Under the pieces are notes generated by a model. The model saw nothing but the letters and a program-made list of their open reading frames with translations. It did no database searches and was not told the origin of the DNA. The translations under genes and the position numbers were made by a program. From Flavobacterium glaciei (GTDB lineage: Bacteria; Bacteroidota; Bacteroidia; Flavobacteriales; Flavobacteriaceae), in assembly GCF_003350545.1 (NCBI RefSeq), contig NZ_QQBA01000004.1, positions 62,001 to 126,000 of the forward strand: a DNA stretch of 64,000 bases, written 5' to 3'. Positions 51,196-60,870 of this stretch are shown in pieces. Every line of letters starts with the position of its first letter. The first letter of the stretch is position 1.

Positions 51196-52668
51196 TTAAG
51201 AGTTAATTATTGGAAGTGAAACAATGAAAGTCGTTCCTTTTCCAAATTCAGTTTCAAAGGTAATTGTTCCTTTATAATTTTCGATGATGTTTTTTATAAT
51301 TCCTAAGCCTAGACCCATTCCACTACTCTTGGTGGTGAATTTTGGTTCGAATATTCTATTCATGTCTTTGTGTTGAATACCAATTCCGTTGTCAGAAACG
51401 GTGATTAAGACATGATTATTTTCTTTGCGAATGCGAACTAATACTGATTTTTCTACTTGCTGTTCCGGAATGGACTGAATGGCATTCTTCGCTAAATTTG
51501 TGATAATCCGGATGAGTTGTGTTCGGTCAATTTTCGAAATAATTTCGGGAGAATCACTGTGAAATTCGATGTATTCTTCGTTGAAAATATCCATGGCGAG
51601 TTCTACCACTTCCACCACATTCAAGGTTTCATTTTGCTGCGCTGGCATCGATGCAAAATTTGAAAAAGCCGAAGCCACCGCACTCATGGTGTCAATTTGT
51701 TGAATCAAGGTTTCGGAGTAATCGTTCATTTTCTGTTTTACATTGGGATCAGTCGGGTCAAATTTTCGCTGAAAACTCTGTACCGTTAAGCGCATTGGCG
51801 TAAGCGGATTTTTGATTTCGTGTGCCACTTGTTTCGCCATTTCGCGCCAAGCTTCTTCACGTTCGCTTTGCGCTAATTTAATGGCACTTTTTTCGAGTTC
51901 ATCCACCATTCCGTTATACGCTTTTATCAAAAGATTTATTTCCTTGCTATTGGCTTCTAAAACAATTTTTTCGTTTTTTTGGCTCAAACTCGTCTCACTT
52001 AATTTGTCAGAGATTGTTTTCAGCGATTTAGTGATGTAAGATGAAAGGAAATACGCTAATGCAAATGCGACGATAAGCATAAAGGAATATACTTGTCCTA
52101 GACGGATTAGAAAACTTTTTAATTCGTTCTCGTAATAGCCGTCATCTTCTACATAAGGCAGGTTTAATATTCCTAGCGGTTTAAATTTGTCGTCTTTAAT
52201 TTGGCTAAAAGCCGAACGGTTCTTTTTACCATCAATTGTTTTAATTTCCACGTATCTTTTTTCGATAGAGGAACGAACTAGTTTTAAAATGTACTTAGGA
52301 ATTGGAGGTGCTACTTTATCGACAGAAAAGGATTCCTTAGAGGATTTTAGCAGTTTTCCATCTAAACTGTATATGTTGATTTCGATGTTGTGAATGTGTG
52401 CTAACTCGTGAATTTTGTCCTTAAAAATCAAATCTAAATTCCCGGAAGTCAATGGGTATGTTGTAGTCGAAAGTAGAAAGTTGATGTGCTGTTTTACTGC
52501 ATTTTCATTTCGTTCCAAACGCTCTTGATGGTATTCCTTAGCTTCATTTTTAAATTGGATAATAGAGATTGAAGCCAATATCACAGAAGCCATTAATATC
52601 AATACGATCATCGAAAGGAAAATCCTGATTCGTAAAGAAAGCATTGCTATTTTGAAGCTTTTGAACAT
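51196..52668 (-). CDS. NtrY-like sensor histidine kinase
   Basis: The 490-residue protein has two membrane helices (IRIFLSMIVLILMASVILAS and near residue ~195, GQVYSFMLIVAFALAYFLSS) bounding an extracytoplasmic sensor part. A HAMP-like linker comes next, then the H-box VAHEIKNPLTPMRLTVQSFQ, the N-box IITNLAKNAIQSIPEQQVEK and the G-boxes VSDNGIGIQHKDMNRIFEPK and SSGMGLGLGIIKNIIENYKG. It autophosphorylates on the His of the AHEIKNP motif. No response regulator gene is adjacent, so the partner is unknown. It lies 74 bp below the HemJ-like gene, separated by degenerate CAGTTTACAGTT repeats. Confidence 0.9.
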   Translation of the reverse strand: MFKSFKIAMLSLRIRIFLSMIVLILMASVILASISIIQFKNEAKEYHQERLERNENAVKQHINFLLSTTTYPLTSGNLDLIFKDKIHELAHIHNIEINIYSLDGKLLKSSKESFSVDKVAPPIPKYILKLVRSSIEKRYVEIKTIDGKKNRSAFSQIKDDKFKPLGILNLPYVEDDGYYENELKSFLIRLGQVYSFMLIVAFALAYFLSSYITKSLKTISDKLSETSLSQKNEKIVLEANSKEINLLIKAYNGMVDELEKSAIKLAQSEREEAWREMAKQVAHEIKNPLTPMRLTVQSFQRKFDPTDPNVKQKMNDYSETLIQQIDTMSAVASAFSNFASMPAQQNETLNVVEVVELAMDIFNEEYIEFHSDSPEIISKIDRTQLIRIITNLAKNAIQSIPEQQVEKSVLVRIRKENNHVLITVSDNGIGIQHKDMNRIFEPKFTTKSSGMGLGLGIIKNIIENYKGTITFETEFGKGTTFIVSLPIINS

Positions 52669-52742
52669 ATTTTTTAGTTTACTGCCTCAGTCCCAGTTTA
52701 CAGTTACAGTTGGAAACCGCAACCGAAAACTGGGAATGAAAA

Positions 52743-53291
52743 CTATTTTTTCTCTCTAATTCTTTTGTAAAATTTAAATCCAAGCATAATTAAAATCGAA
52801 AATAAGAAAATCCCAATCACGCCGTAAATCCAATTGACCGCATTTTTTAAAATTACTAAAAAAACCACTGCAAAAAGGATAATTGTCGCACCTTCGTTCC
52901 ACAATCGCATAAATGTGTTGGTGTATTTTACCTCGTCATTTTGCAATTGATTGAATATTTGTTGGCATTTTGCATGGTATAAATACAGCGCAAATACGAA
53001 GCCAAGTTTGACATGCATCCAAGGCATTTTTAACCATGCTTGACCTAAATCCGTAAAAAACAGCATCCAAAAAGCAAAAATACTGGCCAAAACGGCTGAT
53101 GGCCAGGTGATAATGTACCACAAGCGATAGGTCATTATTTTGTATTGTTTTTGCAATATTTCTTTTTCTGGCGAAGGCTTATCTGCTGCTTCTATTTGGT
53201 AAACGAATAAGCGCACAATGTAAAATAATCCTGCAAACCATGTGATTACAAAGATGAGGTGCAGGGATTTAAGGTAATTATAGTATTCCAT
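52743..53291 (-). CDS. hemJ: CopD/HemJ-family protein, probable protoporphyrinogen IX oxidase
   Basis: The 182-residue protein has four membrane segments with the HemJ pattern. SLHLIFVITWFAGLFYIVRL comes first (invariant His and Trp), then MPWMHVKLGFVFALYLYHAK, and MRLWNEGATIILFAVVFLVI at the end. HemJ oxidises protoporphyrinogen IX to protoporphyrin IX, the step before ferrochelatase. Its position beside hemH and the hemACDEFB set supports this over a copper role. It overlaps the MATE gene by 14 bp. The gene name rests on context plus motifs; a CopD-type copper function is the alternative. Confidence 0.72.
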   Translation of the reverse strand: MEYYNYLKSLHLIFVITWFAGLFYIVRLFVYQIEAADKPSPEKEILQKQYKIMTYRLWYIITWPSAVLASIFAFWMLFFTDLGQAWLKMPWMHVKLGFVFALYLYHAKCQQIFNQLQNDEVKYTNTFMRLWNEGATIILFAVVFLVILKNAVNWIYGVIGIFLFSILIMLGFKFYKRIREKK

Positions 53292-54633
53292 CGTTAGTTT
53301 GAATCAATTTTGTATTCATTTCTTTTTTTAAAAAATAGCCAGTCAATAGTGTTGATAAAACATCAGCAATTGGGAATGCAATCCAGACTCCAAAAATACC
53401 TAAAAAATTTGGTAGAATTAGCACTAACGGAATTAGGAAAAATCCTTGTTTGCTTAGTGTCAAAAGCAAAGCTTTTTTTGCCTTTCCCGCCGCTTGAAAA
53501 TATGCTGCACCAATGAGTTGAACGGCAATAACTGGTGAAGCCGCAAAAACCCAGCGCAAGGCTTCAGGTGTTTGGTCAATCACGAGTGGGTCAGTTGTAA
53601 AAATAGCAACGATAGGTTTTGCAAAAATTAAGATTACCACAAAAATCAATGAGGCTAAAATCGCGGCATATAGTATGGAAAGGTGCACACTTTCCTTAAC
53701 TCTTCCATAATTTCCAGCACCGTAATTATATCCTGCAATTGGCAGAAATCCTTGTGTAATTCCTAGGATAGGGAACAAGGCGAACATTAACATTCGGCTT
53801 ATAATCCCATAAATAGCTACAGAATGCTCGCCTCCATACGTGTACAAGGTATGATTTAGAATGATGGATAAAATGCTCACGACGCCTTGTCTCGAAAAAG
53901 TCACGAAGCTTAATTCCGTAATTTCTTTTACTATGGGCATTCTAAATTTAAAATGCTTCATTTTTAATCGCAACTCACTTTTGAAAACAAAAAACCAAAG
54001 CACAAACAAAAAGCAAGTAAAATAGGATATAGCGGTTGCTAAAGCAGCGCCAAACATTCCTAAAGCTAAGTATTTGATAAAAAGAATATCTAATGCGATA
54101 TTGACAAATGCGGGAATGATCATCGCAACCATTGCAAATTTCGCCTGTCCTTCTGCACGAATAACATTGTTTCCCATCATGCAAAGTGCCAAAAACGGAA
54201 CGCTAATGATAATTGGAATAAAAAATTCCTTTGCGGGTTTTATGATAGCACCTTTTGCACCAAAAAGGGTCAGCATTTCGTCGCTAAAGAAAAGACCAAA
54301 TACCACAAAAACTGATGCCAACAGAAATGTCATCATGATTTGATTGCCAAAGGTATGCAATGCTTTTTCCTTATGATTAGCTCCTAATGCTCTGGAAAGT
54401 ACAGAACCTCCTCCCACACCAATTGCCATTCCTAAAGAAGAAATGAAAAAGGTGATGGGCAAAACTACGGTTACTGCTGCAATGGCCAAAGAACCAATCC
54501 ATTGACCTACAAATATGGTGTCAATTACGATGTTAACCGACATGAATAAAATCCCAATAGAAGACGGAACTGCTTGTTTTATCAAGAGTTTTTTGATATC
54601 TTGAGTTCCTAACTCTTCAGCGGAGAAGGCCAA
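53278..54633 (-). CDS. MATE-family efflux transporter
   Basis: The 451-residue protein has about twelve membrane helices. The two MATE halves start at QAVPSSIGILFMSVNIVIDT (with FVGQWIGSLAIAAVTVV) and around ELSFVTFSRQGVVSILSIIL. GAALATAISYFTCFLFVLWF is typical of the first half. MATE pumps export cationic compounds using a Na+ or H+ gradient. The gene abuts hemH (no spacing) and overlaps hemJ by 14 bp, so it is part of the leftward heme transcript. The substrate could be heme-related or not; sequence does not tell. Confidence 0.9.
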   Translation of the reverse strand: MAFSAEELGTQDIKKLLIKQAVPSSIGILFMSVNIVIDTIFVGQWIGSLAIAAVTVVLPITFFISSLGMAIGVGGGSVLSRALGANHKEKALHTFGNQIMMTFLLASVFVVFGLFFSDEMLTLFGAKGAIIKPAKEFFIPIIISVPFLALCMMGNNVIRAEGQAKFAMVAMIIPAFVNIALDILFIKYLALGMFGAALATAISYFTCFLFVLWFFVFKSELRLKMKHFKFRMPIVKEITELSFVTFSRQGVVSILSIILNHTLYTYGGEHSVAIYGIISRMLMFALFPILGITQGFLPIAGYNYGAGNYGRVKESVHLSILYAAILASLIFVVILIFAKPIVAIFTTDPLVIDQTPEALRWVFAASPVIAVQLIGAAYFQAAGKAKKALLLTLSKQGFFLIPLVLILPNFLGIFGVWIAFPIADVLSTLLTGYFLKKEMNTKLIQTNDGIL

Positions 54634-55695
54634 TTAGGCAGTTGTTTTTTCAGAATTAATTTCTTTTGAGATGCTGGAAGAGGTGTTAGACCAGTTTGAA
54701 ATCCAGTTACTTACTGTTTTACACCAATCATCACTGTCATTTAAACAAGGAATAGCCATAAATTTTTCGCCTCCGTGGTGTAAAAATTCTTCATTAGCTT
54801 CCATAGCAATTTCTTCCAATGTTTCTAAACAATCGGATACAAAAGCGGGAGTTACAACAGCCAGATTTTTAATTCCTTTTTCAGGCATTTTGTTTACTTC
54901 TACATCCGTGTAAGGTGTTAACCATTTGTCCCCAGCCAAGCGCGATTGAAAAGTCTGACTGTATTTACCTTCTGGAATCCCCAGTAATTTTACCACTTGT
55001 TTCGTAGTTTCGTAACATTGGTGACGGTAACAAAATTCATGAGCCGGTGAAGGCGTGTTGCAACACGAACCATCTATTTTGCAATGTGATTTAGTAATAT
55101 CCGTCTTGCGAATGTGACGTTCCGGAATTCCGTGATAGGAGAATAATAAATGATCGTAATCAAAACCTTCTAAATGACCTTTGATTGAATCTGCAAGGTT
55201 TTGTAAGTAATCAGGTTTGTTATAAAAAGCAGGAACAATGGTAAATTTCATTTCTGGGAAATATTTTTTACGGTGTTCTTCAGCTAATTCTAATATTGTG
55301 GTCGTAGACGCCATCGCATGTTGAGGGTACAACGGGAAAAGCATTACTTCGTTCACGCCTTTGTCATGTAGTTCTTGTAAACCAGACAATAAAGATGGAT
55401 TTCCGTAACGCATCGCTAAGGATACAGGAACGTCTACCAATTTTTGCACTTTTTCGTGCATTCTTTTTGATATAACAACTAATGGAGAACCTTCGTCCCA
55501 CCAAATTCTAGCGTAGGCTGCTGCTGATTTTTTAGGTCTTGTTTGTAATATAATCCCGCGCACTAATAATGCACGTAATAAAAACGGAACATCAATTACA
55601 TATTTATCCATTAAAAACTCATCTAGATAAGGTTTTACATCTTTTGGAGTTGGACTTTCGGGAGAACCTAAATTAACTAATAATACACCTTTCAT
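54634..55695 (-). CDS. hemH: Ferrochelatase
   Basis: The 353-residue protein starts KGVLLVNLGSPESPTPKDVK. The catalytic His is in LLFSYHGIPERHI (residues ~180-192) and the second conserved region is PAFVSDCLETLEEIAMEAN. The Cys-rich segment KIDGSCCNTPSPAHEFCYRH could bind a metal or iron-sulfur cluster. It inserts Fe2+ into protoporphyrin IX. It begins a leftward transcript (hemH-MATE-hemJ) from a TACTTTTG element at 55715-55722 and ends directly at the MATE start. Confidence 0.95.
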   Translation of the reverse strand: MKGVLLVNLGSPESPTPKDVKPYLDEFLMDKYVIDVPFLLRALLVRGIILQTRPKKSAAAYARIWWDEGSPLVVISKRMHEKVQKLVDVPVSLAMRYGNPSLLSGLQELHDKGVNEVMLFPLYPQHAMASTTTILELAEEHRKKYFPEMKFTIVPAFYNKPDYLQNLADSIKGHLEGFDYDHLLFSYHGIPERHIRKTDITKSHCKIDGSCCNTPSPAHEFCYRHQCYETTKQVVKLLGIPEGKYSQTFQSRLAGDKWLTPYTDVEVNKMPEKGIKNLAVVTPAFVSDCLETLEEIAMEANEEFLHHGGEKFMAIPCLNDSDDWCKTVSNWISNWSNTSSSISKEINSEKTTA

Positions 55696-55714
55696 ATTGT
55701 CTTTTTTTGTGAAG

Positions 55715-55722
55715 CAAAAGTA
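55715..55722 (-). promoter_or_regulatory. Candidate -7 element of hemH
   Basis: The minus strand reads TACTTTTG (TAnnTTTG), 19 bp before the ATG. Confidence 0.55.
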
Positions 55723-55793
55723 ACTAAACTTGCTTTTTTATACTTTGCGATTAACTATTTTTTATTTATTGTTTAATATACGAAATCAATTGT

Positions 55794-56669
55794 TTACTGC
55801 ATATTAGGATTGATAGACATCAAATATTTTTTTGGTGTCGTTGCAAATTTCTTTTTGAATGCCGCTATGAAATGACTTCCGGTACTATATCCTATTTTCA
55901 GCCCCACTTCGTTTACGTTATAGGAGCCGCTGTCTAGAAGTTTTCGAGCAAAATCCATTTTATAGTCAAAGAGAAATCCATAAACAGTATCACCATAAAT
56001 TTGTTTGAAACCCATTTTTAGTTTCTTTAAATTCAAACCTATTTCATCAGCTAGTTCTTGAAGTCCAGGTGGTTCAGCCATGTTAGCGATAATGATTTCT
56101 TTGGCTTTTTTGATTTTGATCACATTGTCTTCGTCTATTAAAAACGGACATTGTTCTGCATTTGGGTCTTCGGTTCTATTGAAGTAGAGGCTTAATAGTT
56201 CGTAACCTTTTCCTTTATAATACAGGTTCTTTATCGAAGGATGTAAGCTATAATGGAACAGTTGCGATAAAACAATTGCCATCGATGGACTTATATTTCC
56301 TTCGTTATAATATTTTTTATCTTTATTATCGGCACTTAAAAATGTAATATAGTCCGCCTCTGTCGAAAATAAAGCGTGAAATTTTTTGATAGATATAATC
56401 ACAGAAATTACCCACGAATTTGGTGCTAATTCCAGATTTAAAGGCAATTCCTTCTGTGGATTGTACAAAAGCAGTGACTTTTCCTCTTTCAGTTCTAAGG
56501 CGTAATTCCCTTGGTTAAAGATAAATTTCGCATTTCCTTTTAATCCAAAATGAAACTGAATCAATCCACTGCTCACTTCACGCTGTGCCTGAAAGGCATC
56601 TATTCCGTCATTTTGAAAGCGAATTAACGTAAAATCATCTTCAATTTTTATAATTTCTTGAGAACCCAT
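55794..56669 (-). CDS. AraC-family transcriptional regulator
   Basis: The 291-residue protein has an N-terminal sensing part (residues 1-~190) and a C-terminal AraC/XylS double HTH: LQELADEIGLNLKKLKMGFK, then VNEVGLKIGYSTGSHFIAAF and KKKFATTPKKYLM. It lies between hemH (same strand) and hemA (opposite strand, 228-bp gap), so control of one or both heme transcripts is plausible. The ligand is unknown. A perfect 12-bp inverted repeat 41 bp upstream of its start is a candidate operator. Confidence 0.88.
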   Translation of the reverse strand: MGSQEIIKIEDDFTLIRFQNDGIDAFQAQREVSSGLIQFHFGLKGNAKFIFNQGNYALELKEEKSLLLYNPQKELPLNLELAPNSWVISVIISIKKFHALFSTEADYITFLSADNKDKKYYNEGNISPSMAIVLSQLFHYSLHPSIKNLYYKGKGYELLSLYFNRTEDPNAEQCPFLIDEDNVIKIKKAKEIIIANMAEPPGLQELADEIGLNLKKLKMGFKQIYGDTVYGFLFDYKMDFARKLLDSGSYNVNEVGLKIGYSTGSHFIAAFKKKFATTPKKYLMSINPNMQ

Positions 56670-56709
56670 AGCGATGTTTTTTTAACGTAAAAATGATATT
56701 TATCAGTTC

Positions 56710-56738
56710 GCTTTATTTAGAAACACTCTAAATAAAGC
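56710..56738. promoter_or_regulatory. Candidate operator palindrome in the araC-hemA gap
   Basis: GCTTTATTTAGA (56710-56721) and TCTAAATAAAGC (56727-56738) are perfect 12-bp arms around a 5-nt spacer. No T run follows, so a terminator is unlikely. It lies in the divergent regulator/hemA region. Confidence 0.5.
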
Positions 56739-56864
56739 AATTGAAATCAGCTGTTTCTGCTACAAAAATAAGGGTTTTTATAAGAAAACAACGTTTTAAA
56801 ACTAAAAAATCACATAGCGATACAAAAAGTACTTCTAGCGTTACTTTTATAAACACTATAGTTC

Positions 56865-56872
56865 TAATTTTG
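56865..56872 (+). promoter_or_regulatory. Candidate -7 element of the hemA operon
   Basis: TAATTTTG matches TAnnTTTG, 25 bp before the hemA ATG. Confidence 0.55.
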
Positions 56873-56897
56873 TTTCACTTTCTGGAAAAGTGCAAAT

Positions 56898-58154
56898 ATG
56901 GAAAATAATAACACATCAAAGCATCACTATTTTTACGCAGTTGGATTAAGTTATAAAAAAGCAGATGCTGAGATTAGAGGTAAGTTTAGTTTAGACGCTG
57001 CTGCAAAAACGCGTTTGCTGGAACAAGCTAAGAATGAAGGAATAGAGAGTTTAATAGTCACTTCTACTTGTAATCGTACTGAAATATACGGTTACGCGGA
57101 ACATCCCTTTCAATTAATCAAATTAATTTGCGAGAATAGTCAAGGCTCTGTTGAATCATTTCAAAAGGTAGGTTTTGTCTATAAAAATCAAGAAGCAATC
57201 AGCCATATGTTTCGTGTAGGAACTGGTTTAGATAGTCAGATTTTGGGTGATTTTGAAATTATTGCTCAAATAAAATCCAGTTTTTCACAGTCAAAATCGT
57301 TGGGTTTAGCCAATGCTTTTATGGAACGATTGGTTAACGCGGTGATTCAAGCCAGTAAAAAAATAAAAACAGATACGGAAATTAGTTCTGGCGCTACTTC
57401 GGTTTCTTTTGCCGCAGTTCGTTATATTATTAACAATGTGCAAGACATTGGAAATAAAAATATTCTCTTGTTTGGTACTGGGAAAATAGGTAGAAACACC
57501 TGTGAAAATTTAGTAAAACACACTAAAAACGAACATATTACCTTAATAAACAGAACCAAAGAGAAAGCAGAGAAATTAGCCGGAAAGTTAAATTTAATCG
57601 TAAAAGATTATTCGGAACTGCATTTAGAACTACAAAAAGCGGATGTTGTAGTAGTAGCAACCGGCGCACAAAATCCAACTATTGACAAAGCAATTTTGAA
57701 TCTAAAAAAACCAATGTTGATTTTGGATTTATCGATTCCAAAAAACGTAAATGAAAATGTCGAAGAAATTGATGGTGTTACGCTAATTCACATGGATTAT
57801 TTGTCACAACTAACAGATGAAACTTTAGAAAACAGAAAAAAACACATTCCCGCTGCTGAAGCGATCATCGAAGAAATCAAAGAAGAATTTATTACTTGGA
57901 CCAAAGGCAGAAAATTTGCGCCGACAATCAATGCTTTGAAAGCAAAATTGAATGCGATAAAAACATCTGAATTGGATTTCCAAAGTAGAAAGATTTCAAA
58001 TTTCAATGAAGAGCAAGCGGAGATTATCAGTAACAGAATCATTCAAAAAATAACTACTCATTTTGCTAATCATTTGAAAGATGATGATACTATGGTAGAT
58101 GAAAGTATTGAATGGATTGAAAAAGTTTTCAAAATAGGAGCGACAACAAGATAA
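56898..58154 (+). CDS. hemA: Glutamyl-tRNA reductase
   Basis: The 418-residue protein has VTSTCNRTEIYGYAEHPFQL with the catalytic Cys, ATSVSFAAVRYIINNVQDIG, and the NADPH-binding NILLFGTGKIGRNTCENLV (residues ~193-211). The C-terminal dimerisation helices end the protein. It reduces glutamyl-tRNA to glutamate-1-semialdehyde, the committed heme step, using the product of gltX. It heads the rightward operon and overlaps hemC by one base (TAATG). Confidence 0.96.
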   Translation: MENNNTSKHHYFYAVGLSYKKADAEIRGKFSLDAAAKTRLLEQAKNEGIESLIVTSTCNRTEIYGYAEHPFQLIKLICENSQGSVESFQKVGFVYKNQEAISHMFRVGTGLDSQILGDFEIIAQIKSSFSQSKSLGLANAFMERLVNAVIQASKKIKTDTEISSGATSVSFAAVRYIINNVQDIGNKNILLFGTGKIGRNTCENLVKHTKNEHITLINRTKEKAEKLAGKLNLIVKDYSELHLELQKADVVVVATGAQNPTIDKAILNLKKPMLILDLSIPKNVNENVEEIDGVTLIHMDYLSQLTDETLENRKKHIPAAEAIIEEIKEEFITWTKGRKFAPTINALKAKLNAIKTSELDFQSRKISNFNEEQAEIISNRIIQKITTHFANHLKDDDTMVDESIEWIEKVFKIGATTR

Positions 58155-59071
58155 TGAGCAAAACAATACGAATAGGAACCCGCGATAGTGAACTCGCGCT
58201 TTGGCAAGCCCATACTGTCGAAAAAAAACTAAATGATTTAGGCTATAAAACTGAAATTTTAGCTGTAAAATCGCAGGGAGATATTATCCTTGACAAACCA
58301 CTTTACGAATTAGGAATCACAGGAATTTTTACTAAAACGCTAGATATTGCCATGATAAATGGTGATGTTGATATTGCGGTGCATTCCATGAAAGATGTTC
58401 CTACGGCTTTGCCAATAGGTATTGTACAAGCGGCTGTACTGGAAAGAGCGAATACGTTGGATATTTTGGTACACAAAGGAAATCTTGATTTTCTTGATGG
58501 AGAAGGAACAATTGCTACAGGAAGTTTGCGTCGTCAGGCACAATGGCTCAATAAATATCCCAATCACAAAGTGGTAGATTTGCGTGGAAACGTCAACACG
58601 AGAATGCAGAAATTGCAGGAAAGCGATTGGAACGGAGCCGTTTTTGCGGCAGCAGGATTGGAGAGAATCAACTTGAAACCTTCTGATTATATCGATTTGG
58701 ATTGGATGATTCCAGCACCGGCTCAAGGTGCAATGGTTGTTGTTGCGATGGCAAATGATGAATTTTGCAGACAAGCGCTAAACGAACTTAATGATATTGA
58801 TACCGAAGTTTGCACACATATTGAAAGACAGTTTCTTAAAACTCTCGAAGGCGGTTGTACGGCACCTATTGGCGCTTTGGCAGTTTTTGTAGAAGATGAT
58901 ATTTTGTTTAAAGGTGTTTTATTTTCTATCGATGGAAAGCAAAAAATTGAAATCGAAAAAACCGTACCGATGCATGAATGGAAGAAATTAGGCTTTTATT
59001 GTGCCAAAGAAATCTTAGAAAATGGCGGAGCAGAATTGATGACAGCAATTAAAATTAATTTGAAGAAATAA
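58154..59071 (+). CDS. hemC: Porphobilinogen deaminase (hydroxymethylbilane synthase)
   Basis: The 305-residue protein starts SKTIRIGTRDSELALWQAHT. It has the substrate-binding VAVHSMKDVPTALPIGIVQA and TGSLRRQAQWLNKYPNHKVV, and LEGGCTAPIGALAVF with the Cys that carries the dipyrromethane cofactor. It links four porphobilinogen units into hydroxymethylbilane. One-base overlaps with hemA and hemD show tight translational coupling. Confidence 0.97.
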   Translation: MSKTIRIGTRDSELALWQAHTVEKKLNDLGYKTEILAVKSQGDIILDKPLYELGITGIFTKTLDIAMINGDVDIAVHSMKDVPTALPIGIVQAAVLERANTLDILVHKGNLDFLDGEGTIATGSLRRQAQWLNKYPNHKVVDLRGNVNTRMQKLQESDWNGAVFAAAGLERINLKPSDYIDLDWMIPAPAQGAMVVVAMANDEFCRQALNELNDIDTEVCTHIERQFLKTLEGGCTAPIGALAVFVEDDILFKGVLFSIDGKQKIEIEKTVPMHEWKKLGFYCAKEILENGGAELMTAIKINLKK

Positions 59072-59754
59072 TGAGCCAAACAAGCATTTTATCCACTAAA
59101 ACACTGTCGGCAGAACAAAGGCAAGTATTTCTTGATGCTAATTTTGATCTTCTAGAACAGGATTTCATCGAAATTAAAAACAATCTTTTTGAACTGAAAA
59201 CAATCAACAACAATTTGATTTTTAGCAGCCAAAATGCTGTTTTAAGTTTGATAGAACAAAATGGTTGGGAAGTTTTAAAGACGAAACCTGTTTTTTGTGT
59301 AGGTATTAAAACTAAGGAATTATTGGAATCGCATGGCTTTACAGTGGATGTTTATTTGGATTACGCCTCTGAATTAGCTGAAATAATCACTTTGATTTAC
59401 AATAAAGAAAGTTATACTTTTTTGAGCGGAAATTTGCGTAAAGAAACGTTACCCGAAGCATTAAAAAGCGCCGGAATAACCTTTAACGAAATTGAAGTGT
59501 ATCAAACAAAGCTTGCTCCTTTTAAAATATCAGAACAAGAAAATTTTGACGGAATTCTATTTTTTAGTCCATCTGCCGTTGAAAGTTATTTGACAAATAA
59601 TAAAATCAAGAATGAAGTTTGTTTTTGCATAGGCACTACTACAGCATCAGCATTAGAAACAAAGAAAATTAAAAACATAGTAATTGCCGAAACACCAACT
59701 ATCGAAGAGGTGATTGAAGAAGTTATTGAATATTATAAAACGGAAAGCATCTAG
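59071..59754 (+). CDS. hemD: Uroporphyrinogen-III synthase
   Basis: The 227-residue protein is a weakly conserved two-domain Hem[21 protein letters not shown] is the first-domain loop and [20 protein letters not shown], followed by [13 protein letters not shown], is the second-domain signature. It closes and inverts hydroxymethylbilane to uroporphyrinogen III. Sequence identity across HemD is low, but its place between hemC and hemE makes the call secure. Confidence 0.9.
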   Translation: MSQTSILSTKTLSAEQRQVFLDANFDLLEQDFIEIKNNLFELKTINNNLIFSSQNAVLSLIEQNGWEVLKTKPVFCVGIKTKELLESHGFTVDVYLDYASELAEIITLIYNKESYTFLSGNLRKETLPEALKSAGITFNEIEVYQTKLAPFKISEQENFDGILFFSPSAVESYLTNNKIKNEVCFCIGTTTASALETKKIKNIVIAETPTIEEVIEEVIEYYKTESI

Positions 59755-59776
59755 CAATCTGCTAAAATTTAAATAC

Positions 59777-60802
59777 ATGATTAAGAACGACCTATTTTTA
59801 AGAGCACTAAAAGGAGAAACAGTACAACGCCCGCCAGTTTGGATGATGCGTCAAGCCGGAAGATATTTACCGGAATTCATCGCTTTGCGTGATAAATACG
59901 ATTTTTTCACTCGTTGTCAAACTCCGGAATTAGCTGCTGAAATTACAGTTCAGCCAATACGAAGAATAGCTCCTGATGCTGCGATTTTGTTTTCTGATAT
60001 CTTAGTAATTCCGCAAGCAATGGGAATTGATGTAGAGATGAAACCTAATTTTGGTCCGTATTTACCAAATCCTATTCGTACAATTCAAGATGTGGAGAAA
60101 GTAATCGTACCAGATGTTCATGAGACATTAGGATACGTTTTTGAAGCTATCAAATTGACCAAAGAAATGTTGAACGATGAGGTTCCATTAATTGGTTTCG
60201 CAGGTTCACCTTGGACCATTATGTGTTATGCAGTGGAAGGGAAAGGGTCTAAAAGTTTTGATATGGCCAAAGGATTTTGTTTCCAACATCCAGAAGCAGC
60301 GCATGTTTTATTGCAAAAAATCACTGATACCACTATTGCATACCTAAAAGAAAAAGTAAAAGCAGGAGTAAACGCCGTTCAAATTTTTGACTCTTGGGGC
60401 GGAATGTTATCTCCAGTAGATTATCAAGAATTCTCTTGGAAATACATCAACCAAATCATTGAAGCATTAGCAGATATTACACCAGTTATTGTTTTCGGAA
60501 AAGGATGTTGGTTTGCATTAGGCGAAATGGGGAAAAGTAGAGCATCAGCACTTGGAGTGGATTGGACGTGTTCTCCAAGAAATGCAAGATACTTGTCAGG
60601 TGGAAACATCACATTACAAGGAAATTTTGATCCATCCAGATTGTTATCTCCAATTCCGGTTATCAAGAAAAAGGTACACGAAATGATTGACGAATTCGGA
60701 AAAGACAAATACATCGTGAATTTAGGTCACGGAATTTTACCAAATATTCCTGTGGATCACGCGAAAGCGTTTATTGATGCAGTGAAGGAGTACAATCAGT
60801 AG
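59777..60802 (+). CDS. hemE: Uroporphyrinogen decarboxylase
   Basis: From the ATG at 59777 the protein has 341 residues. [17 protein letters not shown] is the HemE N-terminal signature and [19 protein letters not shown] includes the catalytic Asp. [20 protein letters not shown] and [20 protein letters not shown] follow. It removes four carboxyls to give coproporphyrinogen III. An in-frame ATG at 59714 would overlap hemD and adds non-conserved residues. The gap to hemF holds degenerate CTGAAAACCATTACTGAAAA repeats. Confidence 0.96.
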   Translation: MIKNDLFLRALKGETVQRPPVWMMRQAGRYLPEFIALRDKYDFFTRCQTPELAAEITVQPIRRIAPDAAILFSDILVIPQAMGIDVEMKPNFGPYLPNPIRTIQDVEKVIVPDVHETLGYVFEAIKLTKEMLNDEVPLIGFAGSPWTIMCYAVEGKGSKSFDMAKGFCFQHPEAAHVLLQKITDTTIAYLKEKVKAGVNAVQIFDSWGGMLSPVDYQEFSWKYINQIIEALADITPVIVFGKGCWFALGEMGKSRASALGVDWTCSPRNARYLSGGNITLQGNFDPSRLLSPIPVIKKKVHEMIDEFGKDKYIVNLGHGILPNIPVDHAKAFIDAVKEYNQ

Positions 60803-60870
60803 TCAGTACGTGTCACAGTTTTCGATTTCCATTTTTGTAGCTGAAAACCATTACTGAAAACTAATTTACA

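Noticed and set aside
58340..58774. Long antisense frame in hemC (144 codons) and similar frames opposite hemF and mnmG
   Set aside because: Composition is that of a reverse-frame shadow of a strongly conserved gene, with no promoter or domain.
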